Under the pieces are notes generated by a model. It made no database searches, had not been told where the DNA came from, and worked only from the letters and a program-made list of their open reading frames with translations. The translations under genes were made by a program, and so were the position numbers. A stretch of DNA of 64,000 nt. Origin: JAJCYX01 sp965243825. Its GTDB lineage: Bacteria > Chloroflexota > Dehalococcoidia > Lucifugimonadales > Lucifugimonadaceae. The stretch is taken from the NCBI GenBank assembly GCA_965243825.1, contig CBDEVT010000001.1:2108001-2172000 (forward strand), given 5' to 3'. Positions 43,463 to 51,356 of this stretch are shown one piece after another; within the stretch, counting starts at the first letter, position 1, and each line of letters begins with the position of its first letter.

Positions 43463-44391
43463 ACGCTCAGCCTCCGGTACCTATCCCACATGATCAGGAT
43501 CGCTGCAACAGTTACTGCTGCGAAGGTGCCGACCCTTGCGGTTATCGGGAGTTCGTTCGCCAGACTGCCTTCACGACTATCGTTGACAGAATCGAATAAC
43601 CAGTCGTTCAGATGCAGAGGGAGTCCTGTCAGGTCGATCAGGGAGATCCATTGTCCTGCCGTGCCGCCTACAGACTCGGCAACGGCGAATGCCACGGGGG
43701 TGCTCACCACGAAGAGACCGATCAAAAACACGGCGGCATAGGCGCGCCGGGTGGTGAATGAGCCGACAAGCATGGCGAGGGACGTTGTATAGATGGCTAT
43801 CCCGGCTCCTGCAGCAAGGAATTTCGGGATGTCTTGCCAGTTGTCGCTAAGGTAATCACCTGGCCTTTCAGCACCAAAAGCGAGTCCTGCCAGCAAAACA
43901 ACCTGTGGAAGCCAGGCTACGATGACCATCACCGAGAGAAATGCCAGCCATCTTGCGGCGATGTAGTCGGTGCCGGTGAGTGGGCGAACCAGGTACAGGT
44001 TTATTACCCCGTTGCGCTTATCAGGGCACAGCAACTCTGGAGCAGCAGCAGCTGCGAACAGGAAAAGAATTAGAGATGCGATACCGTAGTAGTCCGAGTG
44101 GCTTGGCAGGTCCACAGCCTCTGCGGTTCCAGCGCCTGCCAGGCGATCGACCGTCCCCGCAATAATTGCCATGATCAACGCGGGTAAGATCGCAGCTGCT
44201 ATGAAGACCCAGGGAAGGATTTTCGCTCTCCCGCCGCGGCCGATTCCCAGCGCAACTTTCACACCGTCAATGAAGACCGCCTGTCTTGCACGCGAACGAC
44301 CTTCGCGTGGTCCTTCATAGCCCCGGTATCCGAGGTCAAAGACCTGCCCTTCGCGCGGCGCGGTCGGACTGCTCCCTGCCGTCGAGGTCAT
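43459..44391 (-). CDS. ABC-2 type transporter permease, 310 residues
   Basis: This protein starts with a cytoplasmic N-terminal stretch of about 50 residues (GYRGYEGPREGRSRARQAV), followed by some six membrane segments. The loop LICPDKRNGVINLYLVRPLTGTDYI-like region (CPDKRNGVINLYLVRPLT) is characteristic of ABC-2 permeases of the NosY/CcmB sort. It forms a pair with the ATPase at 44388-45323, whose stop overlaps its start by four bases, and precedes the second ATPase. Confidence 0.85.
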   Translation of the reverse strand: MTSTAGSSPTAPREGQVFDLGYRGYEGPREGRSRARQAVFIDGVKVALGIGRGGRAKILPWVFIAAAILPALIMAIIAGTVDRLAGAGTAEAVDLPSHSDYYGIASLILFLFAAAAAPELLCPDKRNGVINLYLVRPLTGTDYIAARWLAFLSVMVIVAWLPQVVLLAGLAFGAERPGDYLSDNWQDIPKFLAAGAGIAIYTTSLAMLVGSFTTRRAYAAVFLIGLFVVSTPVAFAVAESVGGTAGQWISLIDLTGLPLHLNDWLFDSVNDSREGSLANELPITARVGTFAAVTVAAILIMWDRYRRLSV

Positions 44392-45323
44392 TGGGCTGCC
44401 TCCGGCGGTAGGGTAAACGCAGGATCCGATGGATCTTCGAATATCTCTGACAGCGCGTGCCGTCTTGGACCCATTCTTCTAAGAGGTGCCTGCGCTTCTA
44501 CAAGAGCCCGCGCCACCTTGTCGTATGTCTCCTCGGCTGCGTCCGGGATGACTACTGCAGAGTCTTCGGCCGTTGCACTCACGCCGAGTCGTTGCAGTGC
44601 TGCGAAAAATTCGTCACGACGATCCTCAACTTCGATGAAGATCGTCTCCTGTTCTTCGGTGAAGCCGGTCACTTCACCTTGCTGAACGACCCTGCCATCT
44701 TCGAGCACGATGATCCGGTCGCAAGTGCGCTCAACGTCTCCCATAAGGTGTGAGGACAACATCAGGCTGATGCCAAAGTCGACGTGTGTCTTGCGGACAA
44801 GATCAAGCATCTCTTCGCGTCCGCCGGGATCGAGACCGGCGGTTGGCTCGTCGAGGAGGATCAGAGCTGGATCATGGACGAGTGCCTGTGCAAGCTTCAC
44901 TCGTTGCTTCATGCCGGTCGAATAACCGCCGATTGGGCGGTAGCGCTCTTCGAAGAGACCGACGTGTCGGAGCGTGTCAGCCGCGCGTGAACGGGCGTAG
45001 GAGGGTGGTAGTCCACTGACCTGTGCCATGTGAGTCAGGAACTCAGCGGCTGATACGTTGGTGGGTAAGCAGTCATGCTCCGGCATATAGCCGAGTCGAG
45101 CTCTAACGCCGACTTCTGCTGAGCTTTCCACGCCAAGAACCTGCATGGAGCCGGAGGTAGGCGAAATCAATCCAAGGAACAGCTTGATCGCAGTGCTTTT
45201 TCCTGCACCATTGGAGCCGAGGAGTCCTGTGACACCTGCAGTAACGTCGAACTGTGCGGACTCAAGCGCCACCACGGGACCGTAGTGTTTCGTGAGCTTT
45301 TCTGCGCGTAGAAGGGTATCCAT
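44388..45323 (-). CDS. ABC transporter ATP-binding protein, ABC-2 type (first copy)
   Basis: This 311-residue ATPase is the first gene of the exporter cluster. It has Walker A GSNGAGKST, signature YSTGMKQR and Walker B LILLDEPTAGLDP, plus the C-terminal extension of the family. The four genes on the minus strand (ATPase, permease, ATPase, permease) overlap or nearly touch, so they probably make two related exporters, or a single heterotetrameric one. Confidence 0.9.
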   Translation of the reverse strand: MDTLLRAEKLTKHYGPVVALESAQFDVTAGVTGLLGSNGAGKSTAIKLFLGLISPTSGSMQVLGVESSAEVGVRARLGYMPEHDCLPTNVSAAEFLTHMAQVSGLPPSYARSRAADTLRHVGLFEERYRPIGGYSTGMKQRVKLAQALVHDPALILLDEPTAGLDPGGREEMLDLVRKTHVDFGISLMLSSHLMGDVERTCDRIIVLEDGRVVQQGEVTGFTEEQETIFIEVEDRRDEFFAALQRLGVSATAEDSAVVIPDAAEETYDKVARALVEAQAPLRRMGPRRHALSEIFEDPSDPAFTLPPEAAQ

Positions 45324-45425
45324 TCTTCGCCGTCCCCCCTGAGGTACGGCAGCGCCAGTCTACGCCGCCGCTGAGACCGGAGTCGTTAAGGAATCTCGCG
45401 GATATTGCGAAAACAGGAAGGGTTG

Positions 45426-46352
45426 TTAATTTGCAGACACGAGCGAACTGGCAGCTTCAGACAGTTCCGCTAGGGTCGTGAATTGCTCGAATCGCGCAGT
45501 GATTATCCCGTCTGAATCGACAAAAAATGTCCACGGCTCGGTGATCAGATTCCAGTCGGTCACGGGCTGTGCGACTTCGCCTATTGTGCTATCGCCTGTA
45601 TCGAGCATCTCTCTGATGTTGTCGAAAATCTCAACGTGTATTAGGTCGATTCTTTCACCGTGTGTTTCTCTGAGTTCAGCCAGAGTCTCGAGTTGGGGCC
45701 CGCAGGTCTGTGTCACGCAGAATGCCGGAGTAGAGAAAAGCACAATCGTAGGTTTTCCATTTGTGAGAGCTTCATCGAGACTGATCGAGTAGAAACGCGG
45801 GTCAGGTGTAAACGCGCTGGAAATCTGTTCAACTTCTTCTACGGTGCTTGCGGTTTTCGTGACAGACAGAGGAGCTTTGTCACCTACGCCTGGTGCAGAT
45901 GAGTTTTGTTCAACCTGTACGAACGTGCTTCCAATTCGCTCCGTGCCATCATCTGAGAACTTGACCTGGACCTCCCACGTTCCGGGGCGGTCAAAATCGG
46001 GCGCTGCCGTGTATGCGCCGCCACGAACCGGCCAGGGTCTCCAGATCACCCCCGGCAAAGTTGCGAACTGCTCGTCATCAATGAGCCGATACGAGAAAGT
46101 GAGGTCTTCAAGTCGATCGTCCAGACGAGTACGGTTTTCGTCAGAACGCATGACCACGACCGGAAGCCTGGCCTCTCCAACCTCTACATCGCGAGCCATC
46201 AACAGGATGGAGAGGCTTTCGTCACTGTCTCGGACTGCTGTGGCAAGAACCCCTGATCCTTCAGGACTGCCGCATGCTGCGGTGACTAATAACAGTATTA
46301 GTCCAGCCACTAGTGGAAGCGGTAGTTTTCGGATTGCGGAAGTCAGTGCCAA
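45426..46352 (-). CDS. Thioredoxin-like lipoprotein with CVTQTC motif
   Basis: A signal peptide with lipobox VTAAC (lipid-attached Cys27 with the TTG start at 46352, which has AAGGA eight bases upstream) is followed by a beta-sandwich-like region (about 55-150) and a TlpA/SCO-like thioredoxin fold from about 180. The redox segment reads FCVTQTC, with Cys212 and Cys217 spaced by four residues instead of the usual two. A C-x4-C at this place resembles neither a normal disulfide oxidoreductase nor SCO1 (C-x3-C). It is predicted to face outside the membrane. It lies 102 bp upstream of the exporter cluster on the same strand. Confidence 0.78.
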   Translation of the reverse strand: MALTSAIRKLPLPLVAGLILLLVTAACGSPEGSGVLATAVRDSDESLSILLMARDVEVGEARLPVVVMRSDENRTRLDDRLEDLTFSYRLIDDEQFATLPGVIWRPWPVRGGAYTAAPDFDRPGTWEVQVKFSDDGTERIGSTFVQVEQNSSAPGVGDKAPLSVTKTASTVEEVEQISSAFTPDPRFYSISLDEALTNGKPTIVLFSTPAFCVTQTCGPQLETLAELRETHGERIDLIHVEIFDNIREMLDTGDSTIGEVAQPVTDWNLITEPWTFFVDSDGIITARFEQFTTLAELSEAASSLVSAN

Positions 46353-46480
46353 CAGATAAAGATCCTTGCAGCGCGGATTAGGAGGATCGACCACGAAGAG
46401 GTTACGCCTCTATGCCAGCGCGGGATTCTATCGAGGCGTTAACGACAAAATGACGATCCGACGGTGATCACCTGAACCGA

Positions 46481-47557
46481 CTAGTTGAACGTCAGCATGC
46501 GCGTTGGGTTGTCCACCAGAACCATGCGAACGTCTTCCTCATGCATACCTCTTGCTCGCATTCGCGGGACCACACGTGCAGGGATATGATCGTAGCCGTG
46601 GCCCCCGTACTTTTTCAGCCTGTGCTTCGAGCAGACATCGTGGGCCAGGAGAACCTGGCTGCTGCGACCGTCGCCGATCAGGTGTTCGATCATTTCGATT
46701 CGCTCATGGTCTGCCGGCATGTGACTCTCAGGTGCCAGGGGGTAGTAAGAGCCATCATGACCAAACAGGTCGAAGTTTAAATAAACGCCAGTCGCGGCGA
46801 CCTCATCGAGTATTCCACGATCGTAGATGGTTCTCTCTGTGTGACCCATCACGGTACGGCGGAGATCTCCACCCCATTCGTCAACTGCTTTGAGCAACTC
46901 GAGAGGCGCATTCTCATTCCGACCAGGGTGGATCAGTAGAGGTGCTCCAGTTTCCCGCTGGGCCATCACCGCCGCCTCTAGCACTTTTTTCTCGCTATCG
47001 GTCCAGGGCCAAGAGCAGCCAATCTCTCCGATGATTCCTGCGCGAATGCTCGAGCCGTTCGCACCTTCGTCTACGTCTTTGATGATGGAACGGGCAAGCT
47101 CATCTACTTCCGCTTTCCTAACCCATTCGGAATGGGTCTGGTCAACGTAATAACCGGATCCCATCACGACGTTGAGTCCGGTAGCACGCGAGATACGGAG
47201 CAGGGCCTGTGGATCCCTGCCGATACCGATTGATGTGACATCGACGAGTGTAGAACCACCGGAACGAAAGAACTCTCCCGCCTCCGCTATCGCAGTCTGT
47301 TCGTCAAGTAGTCTCAGGTTGTCTTTGCTACTGGTCCAGTTATGTCGGACCCACCAGAGGTTCTCTAATGAGACCGGCTGGTCCATGAAAGCGATCTGTG
47401 ACGCTTCTTCTGGCTCAGTTAGCACCGTCGAGAAGTTAATCAACAGGTGTTCGTGAGTGAGGGTCAGACCGACTTTCGCTGACTCGATAGGTCCCTGGAC
47501 GGTCAGCACTTTACGTGCAGCTCGGTGCTTCGGTACTGGATGGGATGGTGATGTCAT
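46481..47557 (-). CDS. Phosphotriesterase-family hydrolase
   Basis: This 358-residue TIM-barrel metallohydrolase has the HxH pair in LTHEHLLI, a Glu in GIIGEIG (where PTE enzymes carry a carboxylated Lys), and the further metal ligands LLIHPGR, VMGHTER and LLAHDVCSK. Glu at the bridging position marks the phosphotriesterase-homology/PhP-like group, which includes lactonases. The substrate is not assigned. The ATG at 47557 is one option; the frame is open to 47602 and neither start has a good ribosome site. It is 168 bp downstream of the inositol-phosphatase-family gene on the same strand. Confidence 0.86.
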   Translation of the reverse strand: MTSPSHPVPKHRAARKVLTVQGPIESAKVGLTLTHEHLLINFSTVLTEPEEASQIAFMDQPVSLENLWWVRHNWTSSKDNLRLLDEQTAIAEAGEFFRSGGSTLVDVTSIGIGRDPQALLRISRATGLNVVMGSGYYVDQTHSEWVRKAEVDELARSIIKDVDEGANGSSIRAGIIGEIGCSWPWTDSEKKVLEAAVMAQRETGAPLLIHPGRNENAPLELLKAVDEWGGDLRRTVMGHTERTIYDRGILDEVAATGVYLNFDLFGHDGSYYPLAPESHMPADHERIEMIEHLIGDGRSSQVLLAHDVCSKHRLKKYGGHGYDHIPARVVPRMRARGMHEEDVRMVLVDNPTRMLTFN

Positions 47558-47725
47558 GTGTTGGGAATTGGTGGGATCTTGTTTTTGAAGTCTGCCTGGC
47601 ATGTGTGCGCCCAGGCCTTGTGGAGCGCACGGCAGTTTATATCAATATGGATAGATCGATGTGGCGAACTGAGGGCCAGCTGTGAAGCTTGCCGACACAT
47701 GCATACCGTTGAGTCACACGGATGT

Positions 47726-48673
47726 CTAGCTCCGTACCGACCGCCATGCCCTTTTGAGGATCCCCGGCCTTCGCGAAGTAAGGTTCGATGAGACAAAGCT
47801 TGCGATGTCCGGTGTAGCTGAAAGAACCGGTCCTTTCCACGACCGCATCCGCTTTGACGTCTCCACATCCCCGGCAAACAGTTCCCCCCAGCCGGTTATC
47901 TCACTCCAGCCATCAGGTCCGGGAGTCAGGGAGATGGCACCGGCTTCTCGGACGATCACGAGCCCTGCCGCATAGTCCCAGACGTTTGCATAACCGTTCA
48001 GCGCGTACTGCATTGAGCCAGTGGCCACCATCATTAGCTCGTAGCATGTGCTGCCCGTCATACGCACTTCGCCAAAGTTGCCCTGTAGCGGCTTCTTAAC
48101 GTCGAATCCGCTTCTTAAACCACCGGGCACCGCGGCAAGTCTTCCTGGCTCGGGCACGCCGCCGTTGCTACCGGGCTTAAGTTGAACTCGTTCGCCATCG
48201 AGCCACGTTCCACCACCTGTACGGGCATGGACTAATGCATACCCTTTTTCACCCGGCCACGGCGTCCAGATCGCGCCGGCGACCGTAACGCCGCGGTGTA
48301 GAAGTCCAACTGATACTGCATGGACAGTTGAGCCGTTCACAAAGTTCTTGGTGCCATCTATCGGGTCTATGGCCCACATGAAATCTCTGGCCGGTGGCTG
48401 TTCTTCTGGTGGGTCTTCTTCGCCAAGAACCTGGTGATCCGGGAACTGCTGCTCGATCAATTCGACGATCAGCTTCTGTGATGCCTTATCTACATCGGTA
48501 ACGATGTCGACTCCCGCTTGTTCCGCTTTTTGCATCACCTCCATCGGTCCGCCAAACCGTTCGCTGATGAACTCGCCAGCCTCCTGTACAGCGCGAACAG
48601 CAAGCTGTTCTGCAGCTTGCAGCGTGGAATCGTCTGGCATATCGGTCTGCGGCAGTGTTTTCTGGATGCTCAA
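47726..48673 (-). CDS. Inositol monophosphatase family protein
   Basis: This is a Mg-dependent phosphatase of 315 residues with the IMPase motifs VTDVDKASQ, GEEDPPEEQ, DPIDGTKNFV (metal ligands Asp and catalytic Asp-Gly-Thr) and WDYAAGLVIVREAG. The family includes inositol phosphatase, 3'-phosphoadenosine-phosphate phosphatase (CysQ) and fructose bisphosphatase; I cannot choose between them from sequence alone. Its nearest same-strand neighbour is the phosphotriesterase-like hydrolase. Confidence 0.9.
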   Translation of the reverse strand: MSIQKTLPQTDMPDDSTLQAAEQLAVRAVQEAGEFISERFGGPMEVMQKAEQAGVDIVTDVDKASQKLIVELIEQQFPDHQVLGEEDPPEEQPPARDFMWAIDPIDGTKNFVNGSTVHAVSVGLLHRGVTVAGAIWTPWPGEKGYALVHARTGGGTWLDGERVQLKPGSNGGVPEPGRLAAVPGGLRSGFDVKKPLQGNFGEVRMTGSTCYELMMVATGSMQYALNGYANVWDYAAGLVIVREAGAISLTPGPDGWSEITGWGELFAGDVETSKRMRSWKGPVLSATPDIASFVSSNLTSRRPGILKRAWRSVRS

Positions 48674-48748
48674 ACTCTCAATCCTTCGAACAGGCGTTGA
48701 CGTACTACGATGTGTGTGACTGAGGGACTATAGGTGAATGTGTTTACG

Positions 48749-48777
48749 TTGTGCCGGTTAATGAGTGCGGATAGAAT
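48749..48777 (+). promoter_or_regulatory. Candidate promoter of htpX
   Basis: TTGTGC at 48749-48754 and TAGAAT at 48772-48777 are 17 bp apart, about 110 bp upstream of the htpX ATG. The -35 box is imperfect, so confidence is moderate. GGAGGAG lies eight bases before the ATG. Confidence 0.45.
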
Positions 48778-48886
48778 TCTACTTCTGGCGGATCGCTAGC
48801 CGATAAACCTATCACGCAGATGGCGAGCATTCGTTGACAGAAACCACGGCGCCATTCATCTCACCATTCTCGGAGGAGACGAATAG

Positions 48887-49807
48887 ATGACCAGTCTTGG
48901 GATGCGCAAGTTCAAGCGCGACCCCGGTCTTACCTCACGCATGTACTTCACCATGTTCATGCTTGGGATCCTGTACGCAATATTTGCGATCGTGATGTGG
49001 AGCCTCATCCCGTCATTCATTTTTGTCGGTGTGATCGTCGGTGGATTCGCCCTGGTTCAGTACTTTCTCTCCGACCGGATGATCCTGTGGGCTTCCGGCG
49101 CCAAGCTAGTCACCGAGCAACAGGAACCTGAACTGCACAGATCGATCAAACGGCTTGCAGACCGCGCCGGTATGCCGATGCCGAAAGTGGCGGTCATCAA
49201 CTCGCACGTACCGAATGCGTTCGCGACCGGTCGCAATCCTTCCAACGCACTGGTAGCGGTCACAACAGGAATTCGTGAACGGCTCAGTGATCGAGAGCTG
49301 GATGCGGTTCTGGGTCACGAGCTTGCACATGTTCGCAACAGGGATATGCGCGTGCTCGCGATCGGGAACTTCCTGGTTACGTTAACCAGCTTCCTGATGA
49401 CGATGTTCTTCTGGAGCATGCTGTTTGGCGGACTCGGGGGGCGTAGAGACAACAATGGAGGGGCAATCTTCCTCGTGTACCTGGTAACAATCGTCGTTTA
49501 CTTTGTCGGCCAGCTTCTTGTGCTTGCATTGACCCGCTACAGGGAGTTCGGAGCAGACCATAGCGGGGCCGAAATCTCCGGTGATCCAGGAGCGCTCGCA
49601 TCCGCTCTGGAAAAGATCAGTGGACAGATGGCCCGCATTCCTGAGCAGGATCTGCGTAGACTTCAGACGGCAAGCGCATTTCTTTTCGCTCCTGTTGCCC
49701 TGCGCTCGGGTGGGGCTGGTAGCCTGTTCTCTACACACCCCCCTGTGGAAGAAAGAATCAAACGCCTGAGAGAGCTTGAGCGCCGTATGTCGTTCGGCAT
49801 GAGGTAG
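48887..49807 (+). CDS. htpX: Zinc metalloprotease HtpX
   Basis: HtpX is an integral-membrane M48-family protease that clears misfolded membrane proteins. The 306-residue protein has helices at about 20-62, the zinc site His144-Glu-Leu-Ala-His148 (LGHELAHV), later helices at about 160-215 and the third zinc ligand in EFGADHSGAE. The C-terminal THPPVEERIKRLREL motif is characteristic. It is followed after 14 bp by pspAB, an arrangement repeated in actinobacteria. Confidence 0.96.
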   Translation: MTSLGMRKFKRDPGLTSRMYFTMFMLGILYAIFAIVMWSLIPSFIFVGVIVGGFALVQYFLSDRMILWASGAKLVTEQQEPELHRSIKRLADRAGMPMPKVAVINSHVPNAFATGRNPSNALVAVTTGIRERLSDRELDAVLGHELAHVRNRDMRVLAIGNFLVTLTSFLMTMFFWSMLFGGLGGRRDNNGGAIFLVYLVTIVVYFVGQLLVLALTRYREFGADHSGAEISGDPGALASALEKISGQMARIPEQDLRRLQTASAFLFAPVALRSGGAGSLFSTHPPVEERIKRLRELERRMSFGMR

Positions 49808-49821
49808 GAGGCAGTAGCTTA

Positions 49822-50427
49822 GTGGTATTGGCCCGACTTTTCGGAAAGCGACCGGAAGCGAGAACCGACTGGTCTGTGATGTCCAGCATCATCAGGGCAG
49901 AGCAACGGCTAATGGCGCGAGGCGAGATCAGCCCTTCACGCCGGGGCGGCCTGATTTTCAGGAACGACGATTCGATTCCGTTCCTGCGAGACCTCAAGCA
50001 TGAACTGGATCCAATTCTCTACTCGGGAGCGGGCGCAACAAAGACAGCGTTCGAGATCCAGGACGATGAGCACGGCATGCGCTGGGTCGTCATGGAAGAC
50101 GGCAACTTCGAAGATCTTGTCTCATCTGTCTATACCGTCGGCAACGCGATGGGGGCTAACGGTGCTGCTGGTGGCCTGCTTGCAGCGGTGTTCGAACTCT
50201 ACTTCACAGGCACAGTAGACGATAACTCCTTCCGGTCTGGGCTCAGGACGTACTGGATCTACCGGTACGACAGGAAGTCTTTCTACCCATTTGTGCCAAC
50301 CGGCGAAACGACAGGTGAGCGGGACAAGCCAACTGAAGTCTCGCTGGCATCCAGGGCGCGCCGTCAAGGGATGGTCATAGAGCGGAGCATGGAAGAGTGG
50401 ATGGGGCTTTGGGGCATACCGTTCTAG
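49822..50427 (+). CDS. pspAB: PspA-associated protein PspAB
   Basis: This 201-residue soluble protein matches the PspAB family known from actinobacteria. It begins with a LFGKRPEARTDW segment and contains GLIFRNDDSIPFLRDL, WVVMEDGNFEDLVSSVYTV and FELYFTG. The C-terminal half has the hallmark KSFYPFVPTGE, and the end reads MEEWMGLWGIPF (compare the W-x-P-x-W-G-A-P ending of known members). The family is linked to the phage-shock membrane stress response, and its pairing with htpX supports the call. PspA itself is not in the window. GTG start, with AGGAGG 11 bases upstream. Confidence 0.78.
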   Translation: MVLARLFGKRPEARTDWSVMSSIIRAEQRLMARGEISPSRRGGLIFRNDDSIPFLRDLKHELDPILYSGAGATKTAFEIQDDEHGMRWVVMEDGNFEDLVSSVYTVGNAMGANGAAGGLLAAVFELYFTGTVDDNSFRSGLRTYWIYRYDRKSFYPFVPTGETTGERDKPTEVSLASRARRQGMVIERSMEEWMGLWGIPF

Positions 50428-50461
50428 TAGTTCCAGTCGAACTTTTCTCCCGGAACTCGAA

Positions 50462-51070
50462 TTGACCTCCGGTTCACCTGATGTCGGCGTGGTCGCTGTG
50501 TTGACAGCACCCGGTGATTCGCCGTCAGCGTATCTTCCTGCAGTAACTCATGCCTCAGGGACTCCTGTACCCGTGATCGCGGACGCAGAAATCCCCACGG
50601 AATCCGGTGCCTTACTCGCGATTGGCACCTCAGCATTTGACGGCAGCGTGCCACGGCAGCTTGCGAAAGCACTGGAGGACGACATGCCTGTCCTGGGCGT
50701 CGGATGGGGCATGCACGCCGTCAATGTAGCCATGGGTGGAGGTATGCCGGTGGCGATCCCGAAGACCCCGGTTGCTGCGACCAAGATGCCAGTGTTCATA
50801 TCACCAGGTGCGAAGCTCTCTTACACCATTGCCGGATCTGGCTGGGTCAGCGTGCCCTTCAGTAATACCAAAGGTCTGAGACCCGGTGATCTTGCACCTG
50901 GCCTAATGGGTTCTTGCTACAGGGAAGACGGCTTTCTGGCGTCGATTGAGGCACCTGGTCGCCACTGGACCATTGGTGTCCAGTGGGATGCGCACGAGAT
51001 CGATTCAATGCCTTCTGGATTCGACAGTCTGCTTCTGGCACTTGTTGAGCGAGCCGCAGGTATCCAGTGA
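50462..51070 (+). CDS. Class I glutamine amidotransferase/peptidase C26-like protein, catalytic Cys lost
   Basis: The 202-residue protein aligns with the gamma-glutamyl hydrolase/GATase1 fold. The nucleophile-elbow strand PVLGVGWGMHAVNVAMGG (about 76-93) matches the usual PVLGICRGMQLLNVALGG, but the catalytic Cys is Gly81. The late His-Glu motif (normally WHPE) is WDAHE. GFLASIE and GVQWDAH keep the fold, so the enzyme is likely inactive or changed in chemistry. The TTG start is poorly supported by a ribosome site. It lies 34 bp after pspAB. Confidence 0.7.
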   Translation: MTSGSPDVGVVAVLTAPGDSPSAYLPAVTHASGTPVPVIADAEIPTESGALLAIGTSAFDGSVPRQLAKALEDDMPVLGVGWGMHAVNVAMGGGMPVAIPKTPVAATKMPVFISPGAKLSYTIAGSGWVSVPFSNTKGLRPGDLAPGLMGSCYREDGFLASIEAPGRHWTIGVQWDAHEIDSMPSGFDSLLLALVERAAGIQ

Positions 51071-51165
51071 CCTTAGCTCTCTTCTGTGAGCCTGTCGGAG
51101 AATCGCGAAGCTGCCGTTCGCGTTGAGTCAATCAAAACGCCTGTTTCGAACGCCTCTTTTGCTTT

Positions 51166-51187
51166 CGCGTGCGCGTGTGTACGCGCG
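51166..51187. other. 22-bp perfect alternating purine-pyrimidine tract upstream of gyrA
   Basis: Every base from 51166 to 51187 alternates pyrimidine and purine, mostly CG and TG/TA steps, and it contains the 6-bp stem GCGCGT with ACGCGC (51171-51186). The tract is 170 bp upstream of the gyrA start and 96 bp after the amidotransferase-like stop. Such sequences favour Z-DNA under negative supercoiling. No T-run follows, so it is not a standard terminator. The remaining gap (51071-51356) shows no gene; a convincing gyrA promoter was not found. Confidence 0.55.
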
Positions 51188-51356
51188 GGCGGGAAAGGCG
51201 TAAACTTGAACTGAAGTTGTTCTCATCTTCCGCCCCACAAACAACTATCCTCAGGTTGGCGCTTCAGGCCACTGCATGGAATCAACAGGTCTGAGCACGG
51301 TTCAAGCGCCACGGCGCGGCGGAAGTCCAGTTGACCGGTGACACCGGGAGTTAAGC

